Part shown: in pieces, positions 49,499-60,590 of the stretch | Layout: every line of letters starts with the position of its first letter | How positions within the stretch are numbered: the stretch's first letter is position 1 | Source of the DNA: Dissophora ornata | Taxonomy: Eukaryota; Mortierellomycota; Mortierellomycetes; Mortierellales; Mortierellaceae | Reading direction: 5' to 3' | Assembly (NCBI GenBank): GCA_025201705.1 | Contig: MU616639.1 | Coordinates: 1-64,000 of the forward strand | DNA length: 64,000 bases | Translations under genes and position numbers: made by a program | Notes under the pieces: generated by a model | Database searches by the model: none | What the model was told of the DNA's origin: nothing | The model's input: the letters and a program-made list of their open reading frames with translations, nothing else

Positions 49499-50767
49499 AG
49501 AGGAACGAATAGAACATGGCATTTCGTAGGACGAGTGGTGAGATAGCATAGGTGTTGTAATCATATAAATAGAATGAAAAACTCATGAACACTGTCAATC
49601 GACCGAACACCTCGCGAAGTAATTGAATCCATTTGAAGGTATACGTGCCATCATATGGGAGTGTGTTCGGAAGAGTAACATGCGTCCTTGCGAACATCTC
49701 TTCCAAGATCGTCGGTTATCGACTGGGGTCGAATTGCATTCGCACACGTGTCTCTTCAGCGCAAGTTTAAAATGGCTCGCTCTGGACCAGCCAACTCAAT
49801 GCAGCAGGGCAGATGCGCTGTTGCAGAACAACCCTGCGTACGATCAGTGGCAATCAGGGAAGGTTCTGGTAGAGGCAAACACGGTTAGTTTTAGAATTGC
49901 CTTTCAAGTTCCTGGACAGTGCTTTTTTTAGGATCGAGTCGTTGATATCGAACAAACCGTGATGCTATGCCAGAGCCGTCGACACGACGGAATGTTATAT
50001 ATAAAGCTCATGTTGCATTTGCATGCGCCTGAAAAAGATGATACCCAAAAATGATTTAGTCAGCGAGTATACAGTATAGATTTTGTTGTGTGCCCGTGGT
50101 GTGTTTGGCCGATGTGCCAATACATTAACATGAAGTGCAGGGCTGACTTGAGTGACGCACAGACCTGGTGTAAACCCTTGTAGCTTTACGCGTTCAAGGA
50201 CAGTAATGTAGGTATTGTACATGTTCACATCACAATGCCTTCGCTTACGATCGTTTGCTCGAGCTATCCTTGTCGTATGACAGCACAACTAGTTCAAACG
50301 GGATGTGCTAAAAGGCACAACAGAAAGTACAATCCTAAATAGCACCTATCTGTTTATCGATTTACGACCGCAAGAATATGAAGCCCACGACAGAAAAGAA
50401 AAGAGGAGGATGCGGAAAGCCATGTCAGTACCAGTGATTTTTTGATGGGGGAGGATTGGTGGGGACTGAGAAGGCTGGAATGTGGCGCGGCTAGGGATAA
50501 AGTGCCAACTTTGTTGCTTGGCAGAAAATAATGCGGTAGACTCTAATTTTGAGCAAAATGAAGAGCAAGTGCTGAGGATGGTATGGTCCTGTTACGTGAA
50601 AGGAAGAATGAACACTTGTACGCATTATGCTTCCCGTTGTCACACACAAATCACACATGAACGGCACAGAAGCACCCCTTGCACTTTAAGCGAAAGAGCG
50701 AACACAAGGATATCAATGCAACAAGAGTCGTACAAGAGAGAGAGAGCAGTGCCTTCTTTGTTCCGTT
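49499..50767. other. Gene-poor stretch
   Basis: Downstream of DAP3 there is about 1.3 kb without a convincing gene. A plus-strand frame near 49770-49890 (around RADALLQNNPAYDQWQSGKV) reads protein-like but has no start, partner exons or known family. Confidence 0.5.
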
Positions 50768-51181
50768 AGGCGTCAACAACCCGCCAAGTTCCACTCGCAA
50801 ACACGGCTCTTCATCATGGCCAGAGGCAGAATCATGAGGAAGAGGAGTCCACCGCCGATTATGATTGTGTATCTGGCATGTTGTGTTGTACTTTACACAC
50901 ATGTACAAACATGCACAATATAACAGGAATGAGCCGGAGTCGGCGCCGACCAGGAACATTAAAGCATTAAGGTTGTATCCGCAAATAACAGGAGTGGTCG
51001 GTTTGGCAGTGGTGTGATAGAATAGAATCATTGGAAAGAGCGTCAGAGCCAACTAGTTCGCTCCCGGCGCATGTAAATAAAATACGTAGAGAGCAGTGCT
51101 CAGTCGCAGGGTCAAGACTCTGAACGCCCCAGGAGGACCAACTACAACAACAACAACAACAGTGGGGAAAGAGGAACTCAT
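50768..51181 (-). CDS. Possible small membrane protein, uncertain model
   Basis: On the minus strand an ATG at 51181 opens MSSSFPTVVVVVVVGPPGAF and reads through LTLRLSTALY before a stop. Two later hydrophobic blocks line up in frame if very short introns (about 33 and 37 nt) are removed: LALTLFPMILFYHTTAKP with NALMFLVGADSGSFLL, and YTIIIGGGLLFLMILPLAMM ending KSRVCEWNLAGC. Together they would make a protein of roughly 110 residues with two or three membrane segments. I do not recognise the family. Introns elsewhere in this window are about 60 nt or longer, so the model may be wrong, the gene may be broken, or it may be chance. The start is about 250 bp head-to-head from the MIT-domain gene. 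Confidence 0.35.
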
Positions 51182-51433
51182 AACCCTCTTAACCCTCTCC
51201 TAATTCGCTCGAAAAGTTGGTTCCTGTTGTTTGTTGTCTGTCTCTCCGTCTTTCTGTGTCGCTCCACAAACATCCTCCTCTTCTTTCTGTCCCAGGCAGC
51301 CCCTTTCCCTCGCCCCAAACTTCCCTTTCTCCCCTCTCCTCCTCTCTGTCACTCCACCCCCCGTGTTCATTCTCCATCAAGTGCTCATCAGTTCCCACGT
51401 CCCATTTCACATTCACGTTTTCTAAATCGACGT

Positions 51434-54400
51434 ATGACAGGAGCTTTACTTATGTCGGCAGCGGCCCCCCAGAGGTCCGCCACCCTGGCCAACATCCCCC
51501 CGCCTTCTGGACCACCACCACTACCACCACAGGGTCACACCAATAGCGCACATCCAGGATTCGCCTACAACCATAGCCAAGACCTCAGCAGCGCAAGTCA
51601 ATCGTCTCACTCTTCTTTTTCGTCCCAGTCTGGACACAACGTTAACGCAGTAGGACAATTAGTCTACCCGGGAGGGCCTTATGAACCCCGACCCTCATTC
51701 TCGTCCTCACGGGCAAGCCCCCTGGACCGAGCACGGTCAGGGCGAGAAAGGGGACAAGATGCGTGGTCAGACAGCAATTGGAGGAGCATCTTTGATGCAG
51801 CGTTAGTAAAGGCTCAGCAGGCTGTGCAACTGGACGAGCTCCAGGAGACGGCACTGGCAGCGAACCTGTATGCACAGGCAGCCAGCGACCTCGGACGGGT
51901 CATTCCCTTGTGCGGGAGCGAGAGGAAGAAGCAATCGATGCTTGCTATCGTAAGTGAAAGCATTGAGGGGCGATGGAGGGAGGGACGCGTCCTTACAGTG
52001 TTTAAGCGTGAGACTGAAACCAGACCAGTCAACCCGCCCGGACATCAAAAAATCTGGAATCGTTCAGGCACTCAAATGTTGTTGTAGTACTTTTTTATCC
52101 GCCAAGATTACCCTAGTTCTGACATCTCCCTCAACCCTGAATATCTTTACAGCAAGCTATCTATCTCGACAGAGTCTCGCAGTTGAAGGAGACCGCGCTG
52201 AAGAAAGGCGCTTCAGCCAATGAGAGTGACGATGGTGGCTACGACCGCCGCTATTCTGTGCCTGGCAATCGAGGTCCAGCATATGGCGAGGAGCTGCATC
52301 AGTACCCACGCCAGCAATACCAACCCCAGCCCTATCAGTCACCTATACTTCAGCCGCACTACCAGCAGTCCCACCAACCACCTTCGCAGATGCTACAGCG
52401 CGCTCCCAGCGAGCTCCAGAGACAACAACAGTACCAGCTCCAGCATCATCAGTCCGAGCTACAGCATCGGGATCAGCAGGATAGTGGCTTCCGTCTATTT
52501 GGCAAGAAGCGCTCCAAGACACAGCCCTCCGCTCCTCAACCTCCAGAATTTGGGCATACCGCTGCTCAAAGAGAAAACTCGGGCAACTTCAACCATCAAA
52601 GTATGACTACTGGCAACAGTGGGAATGGGCCCAATGGGTATGGCAGCTACGGCGGGTATGGCAATCCTGGAAATGAGGTCTACCTGGCGCCTTATATGGA
52701 CGCACAAATGACGCCAACACCGCTTCCCGCACAGCCAGCCACAGAACTTCCACAGGAGCAGTCTGCCAAATCGTCCAAGTGGAGACCTTTTGGCAAGAAA
52801 AAGTCAAAGTCCATGTCCACCAAAGTCGAGAGCTCTGGCGCTTACAGTCCACAAAAAGAGGGTCTCCAGGTGGTCCCTGTGCACGCTTCAACTCTGGAAT
52901 CGAACGCAGTGCGGCATCTTGTAGACCCGTCCGACCACGCAGACACCTACCTCCACGGCCACTCGGATTGGTACGTGGAAAATGCCCCAGATGACGAGGA
53001 TCTGTACGACGATGAATACGAGAGCCAGGACGTATACTATGACGGCGAAGATGAGGATGTTGATCCTTTTTACACTGCTGACACCAAAGGTCGCGCCCTG
53101 GCATTTGAGGGTCAGGTATGGATTTAACCCCCATTTTTTTTTCGGCGTTCGTTACTCTGTGGCTACATCAGATCTATTTACTAATACTTTATATCATCGA
53201 CGATTTATAGGATTCTGGAGCAGTGGAGAAGAAGCCAGACACATCCGAAGAGGAGACGCAGATAAACGGCGGTAAGCCTCTGTCGCACATCGCCTCGTCT
53301 TACTCGGAGGATCAGATTTTTCCTTCCGGGCTCGAATATTCTCAGGCAGATCTTGCTGCGCTCTCGACCCAGTACGATTCTCAGGACCAAGAATCTGGCG
53401 TACTGGCGGATGAGCGAGCCTATACCTCTAATTATACGGATGATGCTCTGGATGATGATGATGATGTGTACCAGGACATGGCCGATTCGTCTGTCTTTCA
53501 GCAGCAACCGTATCCAGAAGCAGATGAGCCGTCTGTGGAGAAAGAGGAAGAACAGCAGGTTCCGGAACAACCCAAGGTCAATCAGAGAGCTCCATTCACT
53601 AGCGCATTCGTAGAAACTACAGAGGATATCCAAGCCGGTCTGAGGGAGGAGCCCGCGTTGGCAAAGACGAAATCAAGGCGCACATGGTTTGGCAAGAAGA
53701 AAAAGGAAAAGGAAAAAGAAAACGACCGTCTTGACAATGTTGCCAAGATGATGGATGAGGCTTTGTTTGGTGGCTCCGCGCCGCGTAAACCGAGTAAAGA
53801 CAAGCTAAACGAGAAGTCTAGTGTCGCCTCCTTGACAAAGACTTTATCTCATACCTCAGAGAGACAAGAGATGCCCCGGATGGAGCTTGAACCCCAATCT
53901 CAACTTCAATCGGGACCCCAGCCGGAGCTCGAGCCTCAAGACCAGCCAGAGCTCGAGTCTCAGTACCAGCCGGAGCTCGAGCCTCAATACCAACCGGAGC
54001 TAGAGCCTCAATACCAACCGGAGCTAGAGCCTCAATACCAGCCTGAACTTGAGCACCTACCAGAAACTGAGGATCAGCAGGAGCCTCAGACTAATCCCGA
54101 CGAACATGTGCCTGACGTAATGGCCGAGGATCTCCCCATGGAGAATGGGGTCATTAATGACGAGCAACGTGAGGTGGCGGAAGAAGAGGTTGGAGAGCTA
54201 GGCGAGACACCTGCAAAGATCACTGAGAATGCTGAAGACGAACTTGATATCACTCAGATTGGCCAGGATGCAAAGTCCATTACATCCGAGACCAAGCGCT
54301 CCAAGTCCCGTATCTTAAGTATCTTCAAGAGCAAAAAGGACAAGAATGCAAACCAACAGCAGCAGCAGCTGGAGCAGCAGCAACAGCAAGAAAGCGTGCC

Positions 54401-56851
54401 ATTGTCACCAACCATGACCAACGAGGATGCGAAATCTATGAACAGCTCACAGACGCGAAAGAGTATTCAGATCAATGACCGCAAGGCTGCAGAAATGGCT
54501 GCAGCCCTGGCCGTACGCCCCAAGGAGAAGAAGAGGAACAGTGACGAATATATCCCATATGAATATCAGGAAGATCTGGAGGGTCCTCTGATGGAGAGAG
54601 TCGAGGTGCGGGAGAACCGCGATATCATCGGCTTTGTTTTGGTGAGCAGTTGAACCATTGTTTTATCTTGATAGCGTCGAGCTGTCTCTGACGCCAGTGT
54701 TTTTGTGCTAATACGTTTTGATTACTTGTCAATCTGATATAGCCTGTCGAAGAGTTCATCGACTTCACTCAGGAAGGTAACGAAGACGCTGCTCTCGAAA
54801 ACTGGGACTCTTGGGTTAGCCAACTGGAGTCCTTTGAGAAAATTCTCTCGGATAAGGGTCTCAAGAAGGACAAGGCCAAGAAGCCTAAGAAGGTCAAGGA
54901 GCCCAAGCCAGCCAAGGACGATCCCTCATCGCCCCTGGGATCAGCCAAGGCCAACCGATCAAGTATCTTTGGCATCGGACGTTCTGATACCGTCAAGTCA
55001 CGAACTACCTTAGATCTGACTTCACAGCCGATGGACAACCGCCCTCCAAGTTTGAACACAACCTTCATGGACGACAGTTCTGTTGTCCCCCGCCAGTCGT
55101 TCCAGTCGTCCAGGTCTGGAGACTCCGAGGCGTACTCACCATCTCTCGCGAGTCAACAAGTTAAAAAGCGTTGGTGGAGCCCTAAGCACAGGGACACCCC
55201 ATCGATCTATCGGGTTTCTAATTCCTTTTCAACTGCAGATTTGGAGCAGGACCGTCATCTGTCGATGCTACTTTTATCTCAGGATCAAGTACGGTCCATT
55301 GGCGATTTGACATTGAATACACAGATAATGTCTTTGCCCATCACCCTCACAGAGCCCTCAACGCCAGCTCCAGGACTCGTCAAGGAGACCCCAGCATCTG
55401 TGGAAACCGCATCCGTGGAAGTCGCATCTGTGGAAATCGCATCTGTGGAAATCGCATCTGTGGAAGTCGCATCTGTGGAAGTCGCATCTGTGGAAGCCGT
55501 ACCGGAGGAAGAAACAGAAAAGACAGAGCAGAAGAAGGATGAGCAAGAAGACGAACCGGACGAAGCACCGATTGCTCCTATGCCCAAGGCCAAGTCCAAG
55601 AGCAACAAACCAAAGCTGCTCCCTATCTCAACCCCATTGCCTCAGCTTCTCAAGATGGACAATGCTGAGGAACTTTGGTTGTATGTCCTGCAGGCTAAGA
55701 CGTATGCGACTGGCCGCATGAACAAGGGCGACAAGCGATCTGCTGCCATTGCTCTGAAGCGTGCTCAGGCTTTGGAGGCCCGCTGGCAGGAGGTCCTTCT
55801 GGAAATGGCGTCGAGCGACGAAGGCACTGACGAGCTGCTTGAAGACGAGGACGACGACGAGGAAGAGGAAAGCGGAGAGGAGACCGTTGTCGTGCCTGTC
55901 GTGCCAGTCAAGAAGGAAAAGAAGAAAGAAACCACAACAGCTGCTGCACCTACAACAGCCGCAACAACCGTACTACCAAACCCAACAACTATTACGACTA
56001 ATACCCATAATACCCTTAATGACGTTGACGAGGAAGACGAAGAAGAAGAGAGCTACGCAGCTCAACGGAGAAAGAGCACGATCAGCAGGAGCAGCAGCAC
56101 GCCAGACAAGTACTCGAAATACAAGGTCAACAAATCTGCTGCCACCAGTCCCAACGTCTCGACATCGCTGCCCATTGTGGCCGAGGAGGAAACGAATGAA
56201 GAGGGCGAACTGTCTGTCAATCCATCCGCTGCCGCCTCTACCCCCGCGCACGACGATGGACGTCTAGGACCTAACGCGACAATGGAGCAGATGATCGGGT
56301 CGACTAATGAGGAGCATCTGAAGTTCTACATTCAGAGAATGAAGACTGACACTGTCGCCAAGGCGCGCAATGGAAGCAAATTTGCTGCGCTGGAGGGTAT
56401 GAAGAACGTCAAGATTCTTCAGCAGAGGCTGGGGGAGCTGCAGGAGGCGAAGGAGGCGAAGGAGGACAAGGGAGATATCGCGGATGAGCAGGGAAAAGAG
56501 GAAACGCCTGAAGTGAAGCCGGAGACTGACCCCATGGAGGCGAAAGAGGACAAGGGGGATAGCGCAGATGATAAAAGCGAGCAGGGCAAAGAGGAGGCGC
56601 CTGAAGTGAAGCCGGAGTCTGAAGCCATTGAGGCGAAAGAGGACAATGGGGATAACGCAGATGATAAAAGCGAGCAGGAAAAAGAGGAAACACCTGAAGT
56701 AAAGCTGGAGGCTGAGGCCAAGGACTCGGATTCGATCAGGTCGGTTGACTCTTTCAAGGACGCCATTGAAGGCGAGGAGGAGGAGGAGGAGGAGGAGGAG
56801 GAGGAGGAGGAGGAGGAGACGGCAGAGGCCGTCGCAGCGAAGGATGAGTAA
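51434..56851 (+). CDS. Large MIT-domain protein with disordered repeats, function unknown
   Basis: Four exons: 51434-51949, 52153-53115, 53211-54641 and 54743-56851; all junctions are phase 0; 1672 residues. After a Ser/Pro-rich start there is an MIT-like three-helix segment (residues about 115-190): WRSIFDAALVKAQQAVQLDE, ALAANLYAQAASDLGRVI, then QAIYLDRVSQLKE across the first intron. MIT domains usually bind ESCRT-III tails. The rest is mostly disordered: a Gln/Pro/His region, a basic-aromatic motif used repeatedly (RLFGKKRSK, RPFGKKKSK, TWFGKKKKEK, SIFKSKKDK), an 8-residue QPELEPQY repeat, a 5-residue ASVEx repeat, two related helical modules (55660-55812 and 56305-56446), three copies of a 31-residue Lys/Glu repeat, and a poly-Glu tail. 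No catalytic domain is seen. A membrane-trafficking scaffold is possible, not shown. Confidence 0.85.
53919..54050 (+). repeat. 24-bp tandem repeat coding QPELEPQY
   Basis: About five copies in the MIT-domain gene; the unit is cagccggagctcgagcctc plus a variable last codon pair. Confidence 0.9.
55394..55498 (+). repeat. 15-bp tandem repeat coding ASVEx
   Basis: Seven head-to-tail copies (last residue T, V, I, I, V, V, A) in the MIT-domain gene. Confidence 0.95.
56449..56726 (+). repeat. About 93-bp repeat, three copies
   Basis: Units starting EAKEDKGD or EAKEDNGD and ending PEVKPE or PEVKLE, highly charged, near the C-terminus of the MIT-domain protein. Confidence 0.85.
56774..56817 (+). 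repeat. GAG trinucleotide repeat (poly-Glu)
   Basis: About 14 GAG codons in a row just before the end of the MIT-domain gene. As a pure trinucleotide run it should be length-variable. Confidence 0.9.
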
Positions 56852-57415
56852 ATAGAGCCAGTCCAATACCCACCCATAATGTAATGAATAATATAATGGC
56901 ACTGCTCCGTATCATACCAGCTAGGCAATGTCGTGGGCTCGTTGTGTCTGTCTACCGTTTCGCTATCTCTCGTCATATGCATTTCCTGCTCGACTAAACG
57001 CGTCGAGCAGACGCGCGCGACACAAATGAGCCATATGATAGTAATGATAAGAGAATGCTGCTATCGGTCAACAGGCACGTAGGCGCTCTTGCTGCAATAG
57101 ATCCCTCCTACCCTTGTGGACGGTCAGCCCTCATCCAGCGCCGGATGTAAACAACCGATGACCCATTGTCAAACATGATATTACACTAGTCCTAGCCTAG
57201 TGCTGCGGTCGCGTCCATTTCGTTTCGACAAATTTGACTCATTAATTCATTAAGATTTGCCTCCGGAACATATAAATAGAGAATACCCGGTCAGCAATTA
57301 TGCCCGTTTTTATTTCAAACATCCCCATCCTCACCTTTCTCCCTTCACACAGAGAACCAACTCTCCAAGCTTTACCCGCTCCACACCCACGCGAACCCAA
57401 GCAAGCATTATCGCC
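56852..57415. other. Spacer between MIT-domain gene and methyltransferase
   Basis: Contains the 3' UTR of the MIT-domain gene and the methyltransferase promoter with a TATA box at 57271. Nothing else seen. Confidence 0.6.
57271..57278 (+). promoter_or_regulatory. TATA box of methyltransferase gene
   Basis: tataaata lies 145 bp upstream of the start codon at 57416, in the right orientation. Confidence 0.6.
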
Positions 57416-58334
57416 ATGGTTAAAGTCGACCCATCCGTATCTGCCCCCTCCTCGTCGGTCGAGAGCAAGGACAACTGGTCGTCTCAGAAGTACGTCAAGA
57501 ACGCCTCCTTTGTCCCTGTCCTCGGCGCGCCCGTCTTGCAACTTTTGGATGCCCAGCCCCACGAGCACATCCTCGACCTTGGTGCCGGTGATGGCGTCCT
57601 GACGGTAGAGCTCGAGAAGCGCTGCAAGTCTGTCGTAGCCATTGATTCAAGCGCGGACATGATCAAAGCAGCGCATGAGATTGGCTGCCGCGATGCCCGT
57701 GTCGTTGATGGCCATGAGCTGGTAGACCATGAGCTCGCAAACGAGCAGTTTGATGCTGTCTTTTCCAATGCAGGTATGATGACGATTTTCTCTACGCCAT
57801 GAATAGTGCCGATGATCTATTGCTCCATATCACAGTTGCTAACATTCACACCACGGAATTAAATTGCATTTAGCATTGCATTGGATGAAGAAGGACCCCG
57901 CCCGAGTCATCCAGGGCGTGAACAAGTGCCTTAAGCCCGGAGGCCGCTTTGTGGCGGAATGTGGAGGCCACATGAACGTATGCGAGGTCCGAACAGGTCT
58001 ACACGCGGCGTTGAAGAAACGCGGCGTGAACCCGGAGGAGGTCGACCCATGGTTTTTCCCAGGCACAAAGACGTATGCTCGCATGTTGGAGAAGAATGGA
58101 TTCCGTGTGGACTCTATCGAGTTGATCCCGCGCTTGACTCCCCTCTCGACGGACATTGCAGGTTGGATCGATACGTTTGGGTTCACGTTCTTGAAGGCAT
58201 TTGAGAACGATGAGCAGGAGAGAAGAAGTATTATCGACGAGGTCCAGGACAACCTCAAGTTCTCACAGGACGAAGGCGTGTGGCACATCATGTATATGCG
58301 TCTGCGCTTCAAAGCCACGAAGATCAGCAACTAG
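57416..58334 (+). CDS. SAM-dependent class I methyltransferase
   Basis: Two exons, 57416-57773 and 57874-58334; 272 residues. Motif I is EHILDLGAGDGVLTVEL, followed by the acidic post-I strand VVAIDSSADMI, motif II near FDAVFSNAALHWM (formed across the intron) and motif III KCLKPGGRFVAECGG. SNAALHW with the preceding order resembles trans-aconitate-type and related small-molecule methyltransferases; the substrate cannot be told from sequence. The C-terminal half (GWIDTFGFTFLKAF) is likely the substrate cap. No targeting signal. Neighbours give no pathway clue. Confidence 0.88.
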
Positions 58335-58392
58335 GTCCGATCCCATGTGGTCCATGTAGTGTAATGTAGTGTAGGCTGTGACAACCACAAGC

Positions 58393-58401
58393 TATATAAA
58401 A
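58393..58401 (+). promoter_or_regulatory. TATA box of SEC66
   Basis: tatataaaa about 200 bp upstream of the SEC66 start, followed by a C/T-rich leader. Confidence 0.5.
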
Positions 58402-58596
58402 AGGGGGGAATGCACGCCAGCCAATCAGCACCCGACAATGCATATTTCATCTTAATCCTATCCCTGGCTCCCATCAGCACTCTCTCCCACTCTCTTTCTT
58501 TCCTTCCTTAATCAATTCGACTGCCACTTCCTTATTCCTGCATCAGGCTGTCTACACTCGCTTCTCATCTCACGACACAACTCGCTACCTAACAGG

Positions 58597-59511
58597 ATGG
58601 GATCAGTCTGGCTCGCAGTCATCTACATTGGAGGTTGGATCCTCTCCATGAGGATCTTTGGCTACTTCTGGAAAAACAGGAAGCTGGGTGAGTCCTTGCT
58701 TCCCATCTCGCTTTTTTCATTACCACTGTCGGGACTAACCCTGGTTTAGATGAGGATATCGAAAAAGCAACCCGAAACAGCAAACGGGGAGATGGCTGGG
58801 ACATCAGCCTGCAGGATTGACTGATTGATTAATGTCGTCTGTCTTATACAATAGCCATCAATGATGCTGAACCATGGTTTGGTGAGCATGTCGCCCGCAA
58901 CCAGTACATTGCCCTTCTTCAGCAGGCGGAACCTGAGGCCAGCGAGACTCAGTTGACGGCAGCGCTCCTGCGCCGTGCTATGGAGGATGTTGTCCGTGTT
59001 CTGTCAATGCGCGAGGACAAGCAGGTTCTCGCCAACTTGGTGAAGCAGGGAACTGTCGGCGATGATATCTGGACCCAGTTCACACTCTCGGAGAAGGAAC
59101 TCGAGGCAGAGATCATGGCGGTCGTTGAGGAGGCCAATACGTTCAAGGAGGGCTGGGGTCAGACTATTCTTCAGACTGCCAGTGAGATGGTAAGCACGTG
59201 GAGTCCAATGCGGATCAAATTGGAGAGAGCAGGCGCAGCCCCATGCTGCGACACTGACCCGAGACTAACTTGTCGAGATCTTTCCTGGCTGCGTATAGGT
59301 TATGCATGAAAAGACAAAGCAGTTGCAGAAGGAGCTCGCTCTCAGGAGAGAGGAGGAGACTCGCAAGCAGGCCTTGCGTGAGCAGCGCAAGGAGCAGATC
59401 AAGTCCCTCAAGGCAAAGAAGGTTGTTGCCCCTGCCAAGCCTGCAGCAACAAAGGAGTCCGCGGCTGAGGAAGAGCTTGAGGAGGTTGCTGAGGAGGTTG
59501 CTGCTGCTTAA
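58597..59511 (+). CDS. SEC66: Sec62/63 translocon subunit SEC66 (Sec71)
   Basis: Three exons: 58597-58687, 58855-59189 and 59299-59511; 212 residues. One N-terminal membrane segment (VWLAVIYIGGWILSM) is followed by the Sec66 core: EPWFGEHVARNQYIALLQQ, LTAALLRRAMEDVVRVLSMR, VGDDIWTQFTLSEKELEAE and NTFKEGWGQTILQTASEM. The tail is a Lys/Glu coiled helix ending EEVAEEVAAA. Sec66 stabilises the Sec63 complex for post-translational import into the ER. An alternative acceptor at 58750, with a better branch site, would lead to a stop after 23 codons; the acceptor at 58855 restores the family sequence and is taken as productive. Confidence 0.9.
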
Positions 59512-59803
59512 GCGGTGTCCCACATTCCCTTGCCCTGTTCTTTTGCTTCGTCAAATGGTGTACAATACATCTCGTTCTTTTGCCGCGTAGAGCTCAACCC
59601 ATACAGACTTCCCACCACTGCATCCAACACAACTTCTGCGCTTTCTTATTCATCGGCTTGTTTTCTTTCAGCGTCCGCATAAAGGTTTATTGAATTACAA
59701 AAAAAAAAAATGTACAGATCTGAGCAATAGCAAACGGCTACTGAAGTGTGGTTTTCGATCCATGTTTGTATACTGTGTGCGTGCGTGCGAAAAAGGTGGC
59801 TCT

Positions 59804-60394
59804 TCAGCTCTGTGCTTTGATCGCATCATTGATCTCAGAGGCGTGATCAAGGATGTATTGAAACTGGTCCTTGTTCAGGGAGATGCCCTTTTTCCCAGGC
59901 TTCGCCTCTCCATCCTTGTCGGCATAATACTCGCGAATGTCGATCAGCGTCATGTTCTGCCATGATCGGATCGTAAGCCGCTTCTTTGAACCGAGCTATG
60001 AGTGTTGAGAGAGAGAGAGAGAGAGAGAGCCACGAAATGCTCTTCAGCCGCTGCTACTCGTCGTGGCGCCGCTTATTATGAACGCGACGTGCTTGCATAC
60101 CTCGAAGAATGTCTGCCCATCACTGTCATTTCGAGCATCTGTTGCCTAGTAGTAAAGCTTCGTTGAGCCTCTGCGTCTGAAATTGCTCGACCGACATAGA
60201 TCTACGCCGCCTTCTTTACTGGCCTATCTCTCACCTAGAGGGTGTACTTATGGAGTTGTCACTACGCGGCGACAAAAGATATTTTCAACCACCAGAAAGA
60301 AGAACCCCTTTTGGCGAACCTGCAGCTGAAAGCCGCCGTCGTTGTCGTCGTCCGAGTCTTTAACCACAAAAGGCCGCTTCTTGCTATTTGACAT
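59804..60394 (-). CDS. SUB1: Transcriptional coactivator SUB1/PC4
   Basis: Three exons: 60394-60320, 60145-60101 and 59995-59804; 103 residues. The N-terminus is Ser/Lys/Asp-rich (MSNSKKRPFVVKDSDDDND), as in PC4, where phosphorylation regulates DNA binding. The ssDNA-binding domain begins in exon 2 (GQTFFE) and continues SKKRLTIRSWQNMTLIDIRE, then KPGKKGISLNKDQF and the C-terminal helix ILDHASEINDAI. PC4/Sub1 binds single-stranded DNA at open promoters and supports RNA polymerase II initiation, elongation and termination. The acceptor before exon 2 is ctactag followed by GCAACAG. A GA/CT microsatellite forms the polypyrimidine tract before exon 3. Confidence 0.92.
60007..60029. repeat. (GA)n microsatellite in SUB1 intron 2
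   Basis: On the coding strand it is a (CT)n run directly upstream of the exon 3 acceptor. Confidence 0.9.
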
Positions 60395-60590
60395 GAGGGC
60401 TCTGATTGAATGAGGACGCTTTTGGTTAGAAAGGAATGAATGAAAGACACGCATGCATACAGAGAATGACAAGCTGCCCAAATTTCTGTCGCTGGGCGCA
60501 AAAAGTTCAACGTGAGCCACACGCATGGTTCGACATGTGTTGCCGCCAAAAATTTGCGTTGTATTTGTGGTCTTTTAATTCTAATGTTAT

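Noticed and set aside
49623..49931. Plus-strand frame containing RADALLQNNPAYDQWQSGK
   Set aside because: Protein-like stretch but no start context, no partner exons and no known family.
51189..51433. Frames extending the MIT-domain protein upstream of 51434
   Set aside because: The upstream part is C/T-rich leader without an ATG in frame; the ATG at 51434 is the first good start.
58750..58820. Extra coding exon in SEC66
   Set aside because: It reads DEDIEKATRNSKRGDGWD then stops, with no donor before the stop; omitted from the main model and listed as alternative splicing.
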